64,000 bases of DNA from Lachnospiraceae bacterium (GCA_022763925.1 JALERW010000016.1:1-64000); one strand, 5' to 3'; shown: positions 25,451 through 35,130, counted from the stretch's first letter. Notes: generated by a model from the sequence alone, not told the origin. Numbers and translations: made by a program.

Positions 25451-26494
25451 ATGAAACGTGAAAAAAGGATTGTGCGGCTTTTGCCTGTGTCTGCTGTGGC
25501 TGTTCTGGCCGCGGCTTTTTTCTCTTTCTCTATCATAGCAGATTCTGAGAGTAATAATAAGGACTCTGAAAAGAAAAATGATTTTATTAAATGGGTAGAG
25601 TTTCAGGTTTCCTCTGAGATGCTTGGGAAGGCCTATGAGCTGGACCGGGATTCCTATGGGACAGAGACCCATATCGATTGGGTGGAGCTTCTGGCCTGTA
25701 CGGCTTCCAGATTCGGAGGAGAATTTTCGAAGGAGCAGAAGGTACTTAGGTATATGGATGAAACCGCAAAGGGGCTTCTGGAGGGAACACCGATGGAGGA
25801 ATATACACAGGGGCTGGAATATTACGATTACTTTCAGGAGGCGTATTCGGCAGTGCTGGGAGGGATGGTGGGAGAATTTGAAGCGGAGACCGGGGAAGGT
25901 ATCTGGGAGAAAGTATACGGGCTGAAAGCCTTTTCTCCCATTGCAAAAGGCTTTCCATACAGTGATTATGACGATTTCGGTGTATCTCGTTCCTACGGAT
26001 ATCAGAGAAATCATCTTGGGCATGATCTCATGGGACAGATCGGAACTCCCATCATCTGTGTGGAGTCCGGATACGTGGAGGCCCTGGGATGGAATCAGTA
26101 CGGCGGCTGGAGAATCGGGATTCGAAGCTTTGACGGGAAACGCTATTATTACTATGCGCATCTGAGGCAGAATTATCCTTATGCGGAGGGGCTTGCAGAG
26201 GGAAGCGTTGTTTTGGCGGGGGATGTCATTGGATATATGGGACATACGGGCTACAGCGCCAAAGAAAATGTGAACAACATAGACACGACCCATCTGCATT
26301 TCGGAATCCAGCTGATCTTTGATGAATCCCAGAAGGAAGGGACAAATGAAATATGGATCGACGGTTACCAGATCGTAAAATTCCTTTCCCGTCACCGAAG
26401 CGAAGCGGTGAAGGTTGGGGATACCCGGGAATGGGTTCGCAGATATGGTATAAAAGACCCTGAGGCAGAAGCATATCAGCGAAAAATGAAATAA
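25451..26494 (+). CDS. M23 family metallopeptidase, membrane-anchored
   Basis: An N-terminal basic segment and hydrophobic span (LLPVSAVAVLAAAFFSFSII) act as signal anchor; about 150 residues of unassigned helical region follow. The LytM domain then has NHLGHDLMG (H-x3-D zinc motif), GYMGHTG and THLHFGIQ (HxH). All metal ligands are present, so an active peptidoglycan endopeptidase is expected outside the membrane. The 347-residue protein ends RHRSEAVKVGDTREWVRRYG. It is a single gene; a role in spore or cell-wall remodelling is possible but not shown. Confidence 0.85.
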   Translation: MKREKRIVRLLPVSAVAVLAAAFFSFSIIADSESNNKDSEKKNDFIKWVEFQVSSEMLGKAYELDRDSYGTETHIDWVELLACTASRFGGEFSKEQKVLRYMDETAKGLLEGTPMEEYTQGLEYYDYFQEAYSAVLGGMVGEFEAETGEGIWEKVYGLKAFSPIAKGFPYSDYDDFGVSRSYGYQRNHLGHDLMGQIGTPIICVESGYVEALGWNQYGGWRIGIRSFDGKRYYYYAHLRQNYPYAEGLAEGSVVLAGDVIGYMGHTGYSAKENVNNIDTTHLHFGIQLIFDESQKEGTNEIWIDGYQIVKFLSRHRSEAVKVGDTREWVRRYGIKDPEAEAYQRKMK

Positions 26495-26499
26495 AAATA

Positions 26500-26523
26500 C
26501 CCTGCCGTTTTCAGACGGCAGGG
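26500..26523 (-). terminator. Terminator of the minus-strand Cys-rich gene
   Basis: CCCTGCCGT, loop, ACGGCAGGG. On the minus strand it is followed by TATTTTTATTT; on the + strand there is no T run. Confidence 0.75.
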
Positions 26524-26537
26524 CAGTACAGAGCCTG

Positions 26538-26933
26538 TCAGCCAAGCTTCTGGCATTGGGGCGTTTTCCGGGAGGCCTTTGGCCAGGTTTCTCCTTCAAA
26601 AGGAGGAATGCCCAGCAGATCCAGCGCTTTCTTTTCCTCGGATTTCTTCACAAATATGTTGTAAATATCATAATCCTCCTTGGCATTGAGAAGATCATCG
26701 GAACAGCCCCGGCCCAGCTTCTTATAGCCCAGCTCCTCATCTTCCTTCTCGTTCTGGACGGCCATGCAGGTGGCGCAGTTGCCGCTGCATTTTGGGGTAC
26801 GCTGATTCACGGTAAATGCCTGAATTTTCATGCCGGCCTTTTTAAGATCCTTACAGTAGGACTCATAGAGCGCAAGGTCCGAACCCTCCCAGATCTTTAC
26901 TTTTTCTTCAAATATATCTCTTAAGATTCCCAT
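26538..26933 (-). CDS. Small Cys-rich cytoplasmic protein, function unknown
   Basis: This 131-residue protein is not recognised. It has no signal or membrane span. The centre holds PKCSGNCATCMAVQ, a C-x3-C-x2-C cluster, with further Cys at GRGCSDD, at SYCKD and near the C terminus (PQCQ). The cluster could bind zinc or an Fe-S centre. It is a single gene with its own terminator and GGAGAGG before the start. Confidence 0.6.
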   Translation of the reverse strand: MGILRDIFEEKVKIWEGSDLALYESYCKDLKKAGMKIQAFTVNQRTPKCSGNCATCMAVQNEKEDEELGYKKLGRGCSDDLLNAKEDYDIYNIFVKKSEEKKALDLLGIPPFEGETWPKASRKTPQCQKLG

Positions 26934-26960
26934 AGAATCCTCTCCTTTCCTCTGTGAGAT

Positions 26961-29249
26961 TTATTGTAACAGCTTTGGCCCGAATAGGGAAGAGAAAAAT
27001 TTCCCCCGGGGGCGCTTTTCGGTGAGAAGCAGCACGGACAGTCCCAAAAGGAAAAGAATAAGAATCGTAGACGCTGCCATATATCTGGCAGGGGTGGTAT
27101 AGGGACCGTTATAGCTGTAATCCACAAGAAAAATCAGATCCCTGTGAAGGCTCTGTCCGTCGATACAAAGCTCAGCGCCGGAAATATAATCATATGTATC
27201 GAAATCAAAATAAATAAAATTCAAACAGTCAGAGATACCGGATCCGATACCGGACAATTCAATGGTATATTCGGTAGGACCGGAAGGCGTCACCGCCTCA
27301 AAGCCAAACAGTTTATAGTATTTGCCGCTGCCCTCCGCGCCGAACAGCTCTTCAGCCAGTACTGTGCCGTCCGGGCCGAGGAGGCGGAATCGGTAGGGCT
27401 GTTCTGATTTTTGATCTTCGGACCATTCCCGGCTGCCGTTATAGGAGCAGTATATGCCGACTTCGCTGAAGGTGTGATCGGTGGTGAAGGTCTGGGTCAG
27501 GATACTTCCGGTTTCCAGGAGATTTCCCACAGCATTTTCGTGATAGGAGCGTCCTACTGTAATGACACTGTAGTCTACCTTTGGAATAAAGGTCTGGGTG
27601 TAAGCCGGAAACTGGCGGTACATGGCATACAGACATGGCAAAAGGACGCCTGCAGCCATAAGGATTCCTGAAAAACGTCTTGCCAGCAGGCGAAACCGGA
27701 CTGTCTTTTCCGGAGTGAAAAATCTGTTTATACAGTCAGAGGACCATGCTTCCAGCATTCCTTCCATGCCATGAAACGCCAGCATGCAAAGCACAAGGGT
27801 CAGACAGATGGCATAACGGCAGTTGGCTTCCCAGATCAGATAGAAGAGAAAGAAACCAAACAGTGTCAGGATGTAGGGATAGGCACCGGTGGGCTGACGG
27901 GAAAAGAGCTCACGCAGAAGCCCCACCATGCAGAAGAAATACAGCATTACTTTAAAAAACTGATAATAATACAGAAGCAGGTCATTTTTAAAGCCGAACA
28001 GGTATTTCTGCAGTGGATTGTATGCTTGCATGCGGCCGGTCTCCAGATAAAGACCGTCCATCTCCGATGCCCAGGTGGTCGTAATTTTTCCGAAGATAAA
28101 ATCCCGGATGCCGGAAGGGCCAAGATCCTTCAGAGCCTCCAGCCGAAAACGGATTTCTTCCAGATTGGCCTGAACCTTGTCTGCTTTCTCCGGAATACTG
28201 TAGGTGAAATCCTCATCCGGAGAGAAGTAACCGCCGTTACCCTGAAGGCCCATCATGACCCAGTGGGTGACAGGAAAATTTGCCTCCCGGAGCTCCTGGG
28301 GAACATGGTTTCTGATCAGAGTCTGACAGCCGAAAAACAGCAGAAGAAAGACTGAGGCGAAGACAAGGAGATGAGGAAGCTTTTTGGAAATACGCTCCGC
28401 CGGCTGCTGTTTTTCTTTGAAAGAAAAGTTCAGAAGAAAGAAGATTCCAAGGGCGATCACGGGAATGATCGTGGTTACCCGGATCTGGAAGCCGACTGCG
28501 ATAAGGAAAGCTTCCAGAGCGGCATAAAAAAACTGAAAATGCGGTCTCCTTTCCCGGGAAAGAAGGACTGCAGTGCAGAAAATTCCCATGGTGAACGGAA
28601 TGCTGATCGTATTTGTATAAACGAACGGGATAAATACATACAGCAGGGGATTCAGAAGACACAGGAAACAAAGAAGCATGCCTTTTCCCGGACCGTAAAG
28701 CTTCCGTACCGTGAGAATGCAGAAAAGGACGCCAAGGTCCATTGCCAGGGTATTGAGAAAAAGTGCTTCTGTCCAGTAGGAAGTAAGGCCGAAGAAACGG
28801 AAAAATTTAAAGAAATAGCATAAAACAATTGTAAAGAAGTAATTGTTTCCGTACATCTCGAAGTATCTCCCGGCGGAACTGATCCGGGGAGAGGAGGAAG
28901 CGGACATGGAGATCGCCTCATTGATTACACTCAGACTGTCTGCCCAGGGAAGATAATGCCGGAAAGCGATGAAAATCAGAGCAAACTGTATCAGCACCAT
29001 CAGTCCGAACAGAAATACGGTCCCGCGGGAAGCCTTCCGGTCAGAAAGACTAAGGCATCTGCCGCCGAAAAGCAGAAGGACCGCGGCAAGAACAAACGCG
29101 GCGGCGATCAGGATATAGCTGATATGTCTGGTGGAACCGGACAGGTAACAGAAATACATATCTGTTGCGGAACGGTAGAAAACATAACCGACCATCAGAA
29201 GCGTCAGTCCTGCGGTCAGCTTTCGGAATATATTTTTGCAGAGCTCCAT
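26961..29249 (-). CDS. Large polytopic membrane protein, GT-C glycosyltransferase-like
   Basis: ATG 29249 with GGAGG nine bases upstream is preferred over the track start. The 762-residue protein has about a dozen spans in its first 530 residues and one at the C terminus, with an extracytoplasmic beta-rich domain of about 170 residues before it (TGSILTQTFTTDHTFSEVGIY to LIFLVDYSYNGP). The first outer loop has HYLPWADSLSV with an acidic residue where GT-C enzymes carry their catalytic Asp, followed by a YFEMYGNNYFFT segment. It most likely transfers a lipid-linked sugar to a wall polymer or protein. Donor and acceptor are unknown. Confidence 0.6.
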   Translation of the reverse strand: MELCKNIFRKLTAGLTLLMVGYVFYRSATDMYFCYLSGSTRHISYILIAAAFVLAAVLLLFGGRCLSLSDRKASRGTVFLFGLMVLIQFALIFIAFRHYLPWADSLSVINEAISMSASSSPRISSAGRYFEMYGNNYFFTIVLCYFFKFFRFFGLTSYWTEALFLNTLAMDLGVLFCILTVRKLYGPGKGMLLCFLCLLNPLLYVFIPFVYTNTISIPFTMGIFCTAVLLSRERRPHFQFFYAALEAFLIAVGFQIRVTTIIPVIALGIFFLLNFSFKEKQQPAERISKKLPHLLVFASVFLLLFFGCQTLIRNHVPQELREANFPVTHWVMMGLQGNGGYFSPDEDFTYSIPEKADKVQANLEEIRFRLEALKDLGPSGIRDFIFGKITTTWASEMDGLYLETGRMQAYNPLQKYLFGFKNDLLLYYYQFFKVMLYFFCMVGLLRELFSRQPTGAYPYILTLFGFFLFYLIWEANCRYAICLTLVLCMLAFHGMEGMLEAWSSDCINRFFTPEKTVRFRLLARRFSGILMAAGVLLPCLYAMYRQFPAYTQTFIPKVDYSVITVGRSYHENAVGNLLETGSILTQTFTTDHTFSEVGIYCSYNGSREWSEDQKSEQPYRFRLLGPDGTVLAEELFGAEGSGKYYKLFGFEAVTPSGPTEYTIELSGIGSGISDCLNFIYFDFDTYDYISGAELCIDGQSLHRDLIFLVDYSYNGPYTTPARYMAASTILILFLLGLSVLLLTEKRPRGKFFSSLFGPKLLQ

Positions 29250-29369
29250 GTATTTGATACCTCCATATGACAGGAATGTAACTGCTTTGCACATATCCGG
29301 TATGGCAAAGCTGCTACACAGGAATTATAGCATGGCCCGGAAAGTATAGTCAAATAGAACGGTCTCGTG

Positions 29370-29375
29370 TATAAT
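29370..29375 (+). promoter_or_regulatory. Probable -10 box of the OLD-family gene
   Basis: TATAAT 30 bases before the start; the -35 at 17 bases is weak (TAGTCA). Confidence 0.4.
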
Positions 29376-29404
29376 AGGAAGAACAGGGAAAGGCAGGGAT
29401 TGGT

Positions 29405-31261
29405 ATGAACATATGCCATTTGAAGATACGGAATTTTAAATCCATAAAGGAACTGGAAATCCGGGATATGGAACAGGCCATGATCCTTGTGGGAAGAAAC
29501 AGCGCGGGCAAGACGGTAGTATTGGACGCAATTCTGGCTGTGACCGGAAACTATACAATACAGGAATCGGATTTTCGCCCGGAAGGTCAGAATATTGAGA
29601 TCGAAATGGGACTTTCCATAGAAGAAAAGGAGCTTGTCATGCTCTGCAGTCAGGGAAAGGTGAGCAAATACAAGAGGTATGAGGTGTGGTACCGGGATTT
29701 CTGCTCCAAGCTGCCTTCCTATTCGGAGGGAATACTTACCTTCACCTTCGTGGCAGGGAAAAATGGCAAGATCCGTTATGAGGACGGGGTAAAAAAGAAT
29801 AACAGCTTTATTCCGGCAGTGCTTCCGAAGGTGCATTATATCGATCATTCCAGAAATATCCGGGAGATTCAGAGAGATATATTCAATATTCAGGGCGGGC
29901 AGGAGCTGGAGGCTCTGAGAGAAAACAGATGTATTTTTGACAGGGCCAGAAGCTGCGATAACTGTTTTGAATGTATCGGACTGATCGAACAGAAGAAGGC
30001 CTCGGAGCTTACCATACTGGAGACGGAAAAGCTTTTGGATTATAAGCTGTTTCATCTGAATATGGATTCCTTTATGGAGAAGCTGAATGATTATTACCGG
30101 CAGAACAGCGGGCGGCAGGTGGAATTCCTGCTTTATCGGGATTCCCACGTGGGTGAGTCCTTTTCCATGGATACGGTGATGTATCATCCGGAGCAGAAGC
30201 GGACGTATGCGATGGATGAGATGAGCGAAGGAATGAGGAGCATTTATATTCTGTCTCTGCTGGAAGCGTATGCGGATGAGGATTCCAGTATTTTGTCGAT
30301 CATTCTTATTGAAGATCCTGAAATTTTCCTGCATCCGAGTCTCCAGAAAACAGCCGGCGAGGTGCTGTACCGGCTGTCAAAGAAGAATCAGGTAATTTTC
30401 TGCACGCATTCTCCGACCATGATTTTTAATTTCAATTCCAGGCAGATCCGACAGATCCGTCTGGATGAGAACGGCTATACGGTGGCCGATGAACATACGG
30501 ATATTGACGAGGTGCTGGATAACCTGGGGTATTCGGCCAATGATCTGATGAATGTGAATTTTGTCTTTATCGTGGAAGGTAAGCAGGACAGCAGCAGACT
30601 TCCACTGCTTCTGGAAAAGTATTATTCTGAAATTTACACGGAAGATAATCGCCTGCAGCGTATTGCCATTATTCCTACCAACAGCTGTACAAATATCAAA
30701 ACCTATGCAAACCTGAAATATATAAATAAGCTGTATCTGAAAGATCAGTTTCTTATGATACGGGATTCCGACGGCAAGGATCCGAAGCAGCTGGTAAAGC
30801 AGCTCTGCGGATATTACAGGGACCGGGAGCGGCAGGATAAGGGAAATCTTCCACGGGTACAGCCGAGAAATATCCTGATATTGAAATATTATTCTTTTGA
30901 AAATTACTTCCTGGACCCTGCGGTTATGGCCCGGATCGGTGTTGTAAAATCGGAGGAGGATTTTTACCGGATTCTGTATGAGAAGTTCCGGGAATATTTG
31001 AACAAGCTGACCAGTGTGAAGCATATGACTGCCGTTACGGGAGTCCGGATCCGAAGTGTCGAAGATGTAAAGGCTCATATGGAAGAAATCCGTACATATG
31101 TCCGCGGCCATAATCTGTATGATATTTTTTACGGCCGATATAAAGGAGAAAAAGAGACGGAAATACTGACCCGGTACATCGATGAGGCACCAAGGGAGAC
31201 CTTTGCAGATATCCTGGAGGCGATAGACGGCTTCGTATATTTTGAAAATCGTAAAAAATAA
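29405..31261 (+). CDS. OLD-family AAA ATPase with TOPRIM domain
   Basis: In 618 residues an ABC/SMC-like ATPase (residues 1-370) has Walker A VGRNSAGKT and Walker B-like ILIEDPEIFLHPSLQK followed by IFCTHSPTMI. A C-terminal TOPRIM region starts at FVFIVEGKQDSSRLPLLLEKY (Glu) with FLMIRDSDGKDPKQL (DxD). That order defines class 1 OLD nucleases, several of which act in phage defence. A CDNCFEC cysteine cluster sits between the ATPase lobes. No adjacent UvrD-like or restriction gene is present, so it is a stand-alone class 1 member. Confidence 0.85.
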   Translation: MNICHLKIRNFKSIKELEIRDMEQAMILVGRNSAGKTVVLDAILAVTGNYTIQESDFRPEGQNIEIEMGLSIEEKELVMLCSQGKVSKYKRYEVWYRDFCSKLPSYSEGILTFTFVAGKNGKIRYEDGVKKNNSFIPAVLPKVHYIDHSRNIREIQRDIFNIQGGQELEALRENRCIFDRARSCDNCFECIGLIEQKKASELTILETEKLLDYKLFHLNMDSFMEKLNDYYRQNSGRQVEFLLYRDSHVGESFSMDTVMYHPEQKRTYAMDEMSEGMRSIYILSLLEAYADEDSSILSIILIEDPEIFLHPSLQKTAGEVLYRLSKKNQVIFCTHSPTMIFNFNSRQIRQIRLDENGYTVADEHTDIDEVLDNLGYSANDLMNVNFVFIVEGKQDSSRLPLLLEKYYSEIYTEDNRLQRIAIIPTNSCTNIKTYANLKYINKLYLKDQFLMIRDSDGKDPKQLVKQLCGYYRDRERQDKGNLPRVQPRNILILKYYSFENYFLDPAVMARIGVVKSEEDFYRILYEKFREYLNKLTSVKHMTAVTGVRIRSVEDVKAHMEEIRTYVRGHNLYDIFYGRYKGEKETEILTRYIDEAPRETFADILEAIDGFVYFENRKK

Positions 31262-31265
31262 GAAA

Positions 31266-31299
31266 GGGACACACCGTGCTTGAAACGGTGTGCCCTTTT
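31266..31299. terminator. Bidirectional terminator between OLD and DUF362 genes
   Basis: GGGACACACCGT/AACGGTGTGCCC stem, T run on the right and A/T-rich sequence on the left. Confidence 0.85.
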
Positions 31300-31308
31300 A
31301 AAAATAGT

Positions 31309-32418
31309 TTATTTGACTTCGATCAGTTCATATTGGTCGGTGCCGATGCCGAGCTTTACAGCGTGCTCGATGGCGCTGTGCCAGTTTGTGGCAGGCCCGA
31401 TGTCTGTGAAATGATCGTGGTGCGTATGTTCACATTCATCCAGCATGCTTCCGGCCAGAATGGGCTGGCGGTTTGCAGCATCCGCGCAGGCCACATCCAG
31501 GGCCACCGGATCAAAGGAAGCGAACATTCCCACATCCGGAATGATGGCGGTATCATTTTCCCCATGGCAGTCGCAGTACGGGGAAACGTCAATGACCAGA
31601 CTGATGTGGAAATTGGGCCGTCCGCTGATGACTGCTTTGGTATATTCGGCAATCTTGCAGTTTAAAATGTTGTTGGACTCATCAGAAGCGGGCTCCACGG
31701 CATCTGCAGGACAGACCCCGATGCAGCGGCCGCAGCCTGCGCACTTATTATGGTCGATGGAAGCTTTTCGGTCAGCCAGAGTGATAGCGTCATGGGCGCA
31801 GACCTTTGTACACATTTTGCAGCCGATGCAGCATTCCCGGTTTACATGAGGTTTTCCGGCTGAGTGCATTTCCATCTTGCCTGCACGGGAGCCGCAGCCC
31901 ATGCCCAGATTTTTCAGAGCCCCCCCGAAGCCGGTGGCTTCGTGCCCTTTGAAATGGTTCAGGGAAATGATGATATCGGCATCCATGATGGCCCGGCCGA
32001 TCTTGGCCTCTTTCACATATTCGCCGCCCTCAACGGGAACGAGTGCCTCGTCAGTTCCCTTCAGGCCGTCTGCGATGATTACATGGCAGCCAGTGGAAAA
32101 TGGGGTATAGCCATTCAGATAGGCGCTGTCGATATGATCCAGGGCATTTTTTCTGCCGCCCACATATAAGGTGTTGCAGTCAGTGAGAAAAGGTCTGCCT
32201 CCAAGTTCCTTGACCACATCTGCCACAACCTTTGCATAATTGGGTCTTAGGAAGGCGAGATTTCCGGGCTCGCCGAAGTGTATCTTGATGGCGGCATATT
32301 TTTTATTAAAATCAATGTCAGATATGCCGGCCTTTTTGATCAGCCGTTCCAGCTTGGCAAGAAGACTGTCTCCAGGCAGTGCCCGCATATTGGTGAAGTA
32401 GACTTTTGCTTTTTCCAT
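31309..32418 (-). CDS. DUF362 and 4Fe-4S ferredoxin domain protein
   Basis: GGAGG eight bases before ATG 32418 sets the start, removing 28 residues of the track ORF. The 369 residues contain DUF362 motifs (IKIHFGEPGNLAFLRP, FLTDCNTLYVGGRKNA, SLNHFKGHEATGFGGALKNLGMGCGS). Inserted in it is a two-cluster ferredoxin: CCIGCKMCTKVCAHDAI and CAGCGRCIGVCPADAV. Such proteins are widespread in anaerobes and presumed to be soluble electron-transfer or cofactor-related enzymes; the reaction is not known. Confidence 0.88.
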   Translation of the reverse strand: MEKAKVYFTNMRALPGDSLLAKLERLIKKAGISDIDFNKKYAAIKIHFGEPGNLAFLRPNYAKVVADVVKELGGRPFLTDCNTLYVGGRKNALDHIDSAYLNGYTPFSTGCHVIIADGLKGTDEALVPVEGGEYVKEAKIGRAIMDADIIISLNHFKGHEATGFGGALKNLGMGCGSRAGKMEMHSAGKPHVNRECCIGCKMCTKVCAHDAITLADRKASIDHNKCAGCGRCIGVCPADAVEPASDESNNILNCKIAEYTKAVISGRPNFHISLVIDVSPYCDCHGENDTAIIPDVGMFASFDPVALDVACADAANRQPILAGSMLDECEHTHHDHFTDIGPATNWHSAIEHAVKLGIGTDQYELIEVK

Positions 32419-32575
32419 ATACATGTCCTCCGTATTGTGATGAATTCCTGTATGTTTTATACTGAGGGTATCAATAAAAAAATATAAGAGAAGAATGTTC
32501 ATCTGTCAATCATTTTATGGAAAATCTTTCATAAATTCCCGGAAAATTTTTGCTTTAGCGTAATAAAATTTCCTC

Positions 32576-32604
32576 TTGACATTTTCGCAGAAAAGGATTA
32601 TTCT
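32576..32604 (+). promoter_or_regulatory. Promoter of the trp T-box operon
   Basis: TTGACA, 17-base spacer, TATTCT. The stretch 32419-32575 upstream holds no gene I can support. Confidence 0.75.
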
Positions 32605-32610
32605 AACCAC

Positions 32611-32900
32611 AACAGAATGAAGAGGAAACCGAAGAGAGAGAGTAGTAGATCAGTGTAAGAAGGTTCAGAGAGCCGCCGGTGGTGTGAGTGCGGTACGGAT
32701 TCCTGATTGAATGGACTCTTGAGGACAGCCTGAAAGGCAGTATAACATTACTGCATAGTAGGCGCTGGCGGGAACCGAACCCGTTATCAATCAGGCATGT
32801 ATGTTTGTACATGAGAGAGTGGACTATAAGTCAATTTGAGTGGTACCGCGATAATGATCAGATTATTACCGCCTCAGAATTTTTTCTGAGGCGGTTTTTG
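32611..32900 (+). promoter_or_regulatory. T-box riboswitch, tryptophan specifier
   Basis: The leader has a Stem I region, a specifier-loop sequence GAATGGACT in which TGG (32712-32714) is the Trp codon, and the T-box core TGGTACCGCG (32841-32850). A terminator follows, CCGCCTCAG/CTGAGGCGG with five T (32869-32899). Uncharged tRNA-Trp would pair with the specifier and T-box to favour the antiterminator and switch on the downstream transporter. Confidence 0.9.
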
Positions 32901-33055
32901 TTTTGTGATCCGAAGAAAGGAATCGCCGTCCCGGCCATACGGCATTCCTGGTCAGAGTACCCTCCGCCCTTGCAGAAGGAATCGGAATCTTTATCTTGTA
33001 TCTGTAGAAAAGAAAATGAAAATCAGACAGGAAACAGAAAAAGGAGAAGAAGATT

Positions 33056-34105
33056 ATGAAGAAGAAAGTTATGGCATTACTTTTAACCGCAGCATTATTT
33101 GCATCCCTGACCGGATGCGGAAGCAAGACAACAGAGGAAGCAGCGGACACGAAAGGAACGGAGGCGGCAGAAGAGAGCAGTGAGAGCACCGCAGAGGAAG
33201 GAAAGGATACATATAAGATTGCTGTGATCAAGCAGATGGATCATGCATCCCTGGATGAAATCGCAGACGCGATCTGCGCAGAGCTGGACGCTGTCGCAGA
33301 GGATCAGGGAGTTACCGTTGAATATGAGGTATATTCCGGACAGAATGATCAGACGACCTTAAAGCAGATCGGAGATCAGGCAGTTGCCGACGGAGTGGAT
33401 GCCATTATTCCCATTGCCACCCTTGCGGCGCAGGTTGCCACCGTATGTGCGGAAGAGACAAAGACTCCTGTGATTTATGCGGCAATCTCTGATCCGAAAG
33501 CTGCAGAGCTGACCGGTATTGATTATGTGACCGGAACAAGTGATGCATTAAATACTTCCTTTATTCTGGATATGATGCTGGCACAGAATCCGGATGTGAA
33601 AAATGTAGGTTTGCTGTATTCTCTGTCCGAGACCAATTCCGCAACGCCGATCGCAGAGGCAAAGGCATATCTGGATGAGAAGAAAATTGCATATACCGAG
33701 CAGACAGCCAACACCAATGACGAGGTGGTTGCAGCTGCTTCTTCCCTGATTGCATCCGGTGTGGATGCGGTATTCACCCCTACCGATAATGTGATCATGG
33801 CAGCAGAGCTGGCAATTTATGAGGAACTGGCACAGGCAGGGATTCCTCATTATACCGGAGCAGATTCCTTCGTACGAAACGGCGCATTTGCAACCTGCGG
33901 AGTAAACTATACGGATCTCGGAACGAAGACGGCGGATCTGGCATTTACATCCATTACCGAGGGTATGGACGGACTGGAAGACTGCTATCTGATGGACGGC
34001 GGTATCATTACCGTGAACACCGAGACGGCAGCAGCACTTGGAATTGACCCTGCCGTATTTGCGGATATGGGCGAGCTGGTTGAGGTTGAGACAACGGAAG
34101 AATAG
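33056..34105 (+). CDS. trpX: Tryptophan-type ABC transporter substrate-binding lipoprotein
   Basis: A lipoprotein signal ends in FASLTGCGSK, then an acidic linker. The ABC_sub_bind (PF04392) fold follows: YKIAVIKQMDHASLDEIADAI, DGVDAIIPIATLAAQ, PVIYAAISDPKAAELTG and GVDAVFTPTDNVIMAAELA. The 349-residue protein is first in a three-gene operon under a Trp T-box, matching trpXYZ loci in which the substrate is tryptophan or an indole relative. Confidence 0.85.
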   Translation: MKKKVMALLLTAALFASLTGCGSKTTEEAADTKGTEAAEESSESTAEEGKDTYKIAVIKQMDHASLDEIADAICAELDAVAEDQGVTVEYEVYSGQNDQTTLKQIGDQAVADGVDAIIPIATLAAQVATVCAEETKTPVIYAAISDPKAAELTGIDYVTGTSDALNTSFILDMMLAQNPDVKNVGLLYSLSETNSATPIAEAKAYLDEKKIAYTEQTANTNDEVVAAASSLIASGVDAVFTPTDNVIMAAELAIYEELAQAGIPHYTGADSFVRNGAFATCGVNYTDLGTKTADLAFTSITEGMDGLEDCYLMDGGIITVNTETAAALGIDPAVFADMGELVEVETTEE

Positions 34106-34126
34106 GAACGTTTGCCGTTCAGGAAA

Positions 34127-34158
34127 GGATGCCCGGAAAAAGGACTGACCGGGCATTC
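34127..34158 (+). terminator. Intra-operon hairpin after trpX
   Basis: GGATGCCCGG/CCGGGCATTC with a 12-base loop and a short T stretch; probably lowers expression of the membrane parts relative to the binding protein. Confidence 0.55.
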
Positions 34159-34206
34159 TTTCCTGTTTTCTGCGTTTTATCCCAAGGAGAGAAAGGAGAA
34201 GTTCCC

Positions 34207-35130
34207 TTGCTTTACATAATACAGACAGCCCTGGAACTGGGCTTCCTCTATGCGCTGGTGCCCATGGCACTGTTTCTCAGTTACCGTGTGCTGGACATTG
34301 CGGATCTGACGACGGACGGCTGCTTTGTGCTTGGCACGGCTGTTTCCGTAACCCTCGCAGCATCCGGACATCCGTTTCTGGCGATCCCGGCGGCTATGGC
34401 GGCAGGGGCAGCTGCAGGCTTTGTTACAGCATTTTTGAATACCCGGCTGGGGGTACCGCCGATTCTGGCAGGAATCGTGACGAATACCGGGCTGTATACG
34501 GTCAACCTGATGGTTATGGGCTGGAGTGCCAATGTAAGCCTTCTGAAAACACCGACCATTTTTTCCTTATTTAAGAAGACCGGGATCGGAGGAAACTGGT
34601 ATGAAGCGCTTCTTGCCGGCGCGGTTACCGTGCTGATGGGGGTTCTCCTCATATGGTTTCTGGGGACCCGTCTGGGACTTTCCATCCGGGCAACCGGGAA
34701 TAATATTGATATGGTGAAGGCTTCCTCCATCAATCCCTCTTTTACCATCACGGTGGGCCTGTGTATTTCCAATGCCCTGACGGCACTGTCGGGGGCAATG
34801 GTGGGACAGTATCAGAATACGGCTGATATCAATGGGGGAACCGGTATCGTGGTCATCGGTCTTGCATGCCTGATCATCGGGGAAACCGTGCTGGGACAGA
34901 GAACTGTGGTCAAGGGAGCCATTGCCGCTTTGGTAGGATCTGTCATTTACCGTCTGATCTATGCAGTGATCCTTTATACAAAGGTTGTTCCCGTGCAGGG
35001 ACTAAAGCTGATTACCGCCATTGTGGTGGCGCTGGCAATTGCGTTCCCCACGATAAAAAGCTGGGCGGCCTTCCGGAAGAAGAAAATGGCTGCCGGACGG
35101 AAAGGAGGAGATTCCTGTGCTGGACGTTAA
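34207..35130 (+). CDS. trpY: Tryptophan-type ABC transporter permease
   Basis: The start is the TTG at 34207, eight bases after AAAGGAG; the track ATG at 34129 lies in the hairpin. The 307-residue protein has about eight spans with DIADLTTDGCFVLGTAVSV, GVPPILAGIVTNTGLYTVNLMVMG and SIRATGNNIDMVKASSIN (cytoplasmic coupling loop), the layout of PF02653-type permeases paired with ABC_sub_bind proteins. It overlaps trpZ by 14 bases. Confidence 0.85.
   Translation: MLYIIQTALELGFLYALVPMALFLSYRVLDIADLTTDGCFVLGTAVSVTLAASGHPFLAIPAAMAAGAAAGFVTAFLNTRLGVPPILAGIVTNTGLYTVNLMVMGWSANVSLLKTPTIFSLFKKTGIGGNWYEALLAGAVTVLMGVLLIWFLGTRLGLSIRATGNNIDMVKASSINPSFTITVGLCISNALTALSGAMVGQYQNTADINGGTGIVVIGLACLIIGETVLGQRTVVKGAIAALVGSVIYRLIYAVILYTKVVPVQGLKLITAIVVALAIAFPTIKSWAAFRKKKMAAGRKGGDSCAGR

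Noticed and set aside
25388-26599. 403-residue ORF on the minus strand
   Set aside because: It is the shadow of the M23 peptidase gene, which has a signal anchor, zinc motifs and a ribosome site; the shadow has low-complexity His/Pro/Arg text and no family features.
29216-30334. 372-residue ORF on the minus strand
   Set aside because: Opposite the OLD-family gene, whose Walker and TOPRIM motifs are intact.
32611-32850. tRNA gene suggested by the structured region
   Set aside because: No acceptor/TPsiC layout; T-box core and terminator explain the structure.
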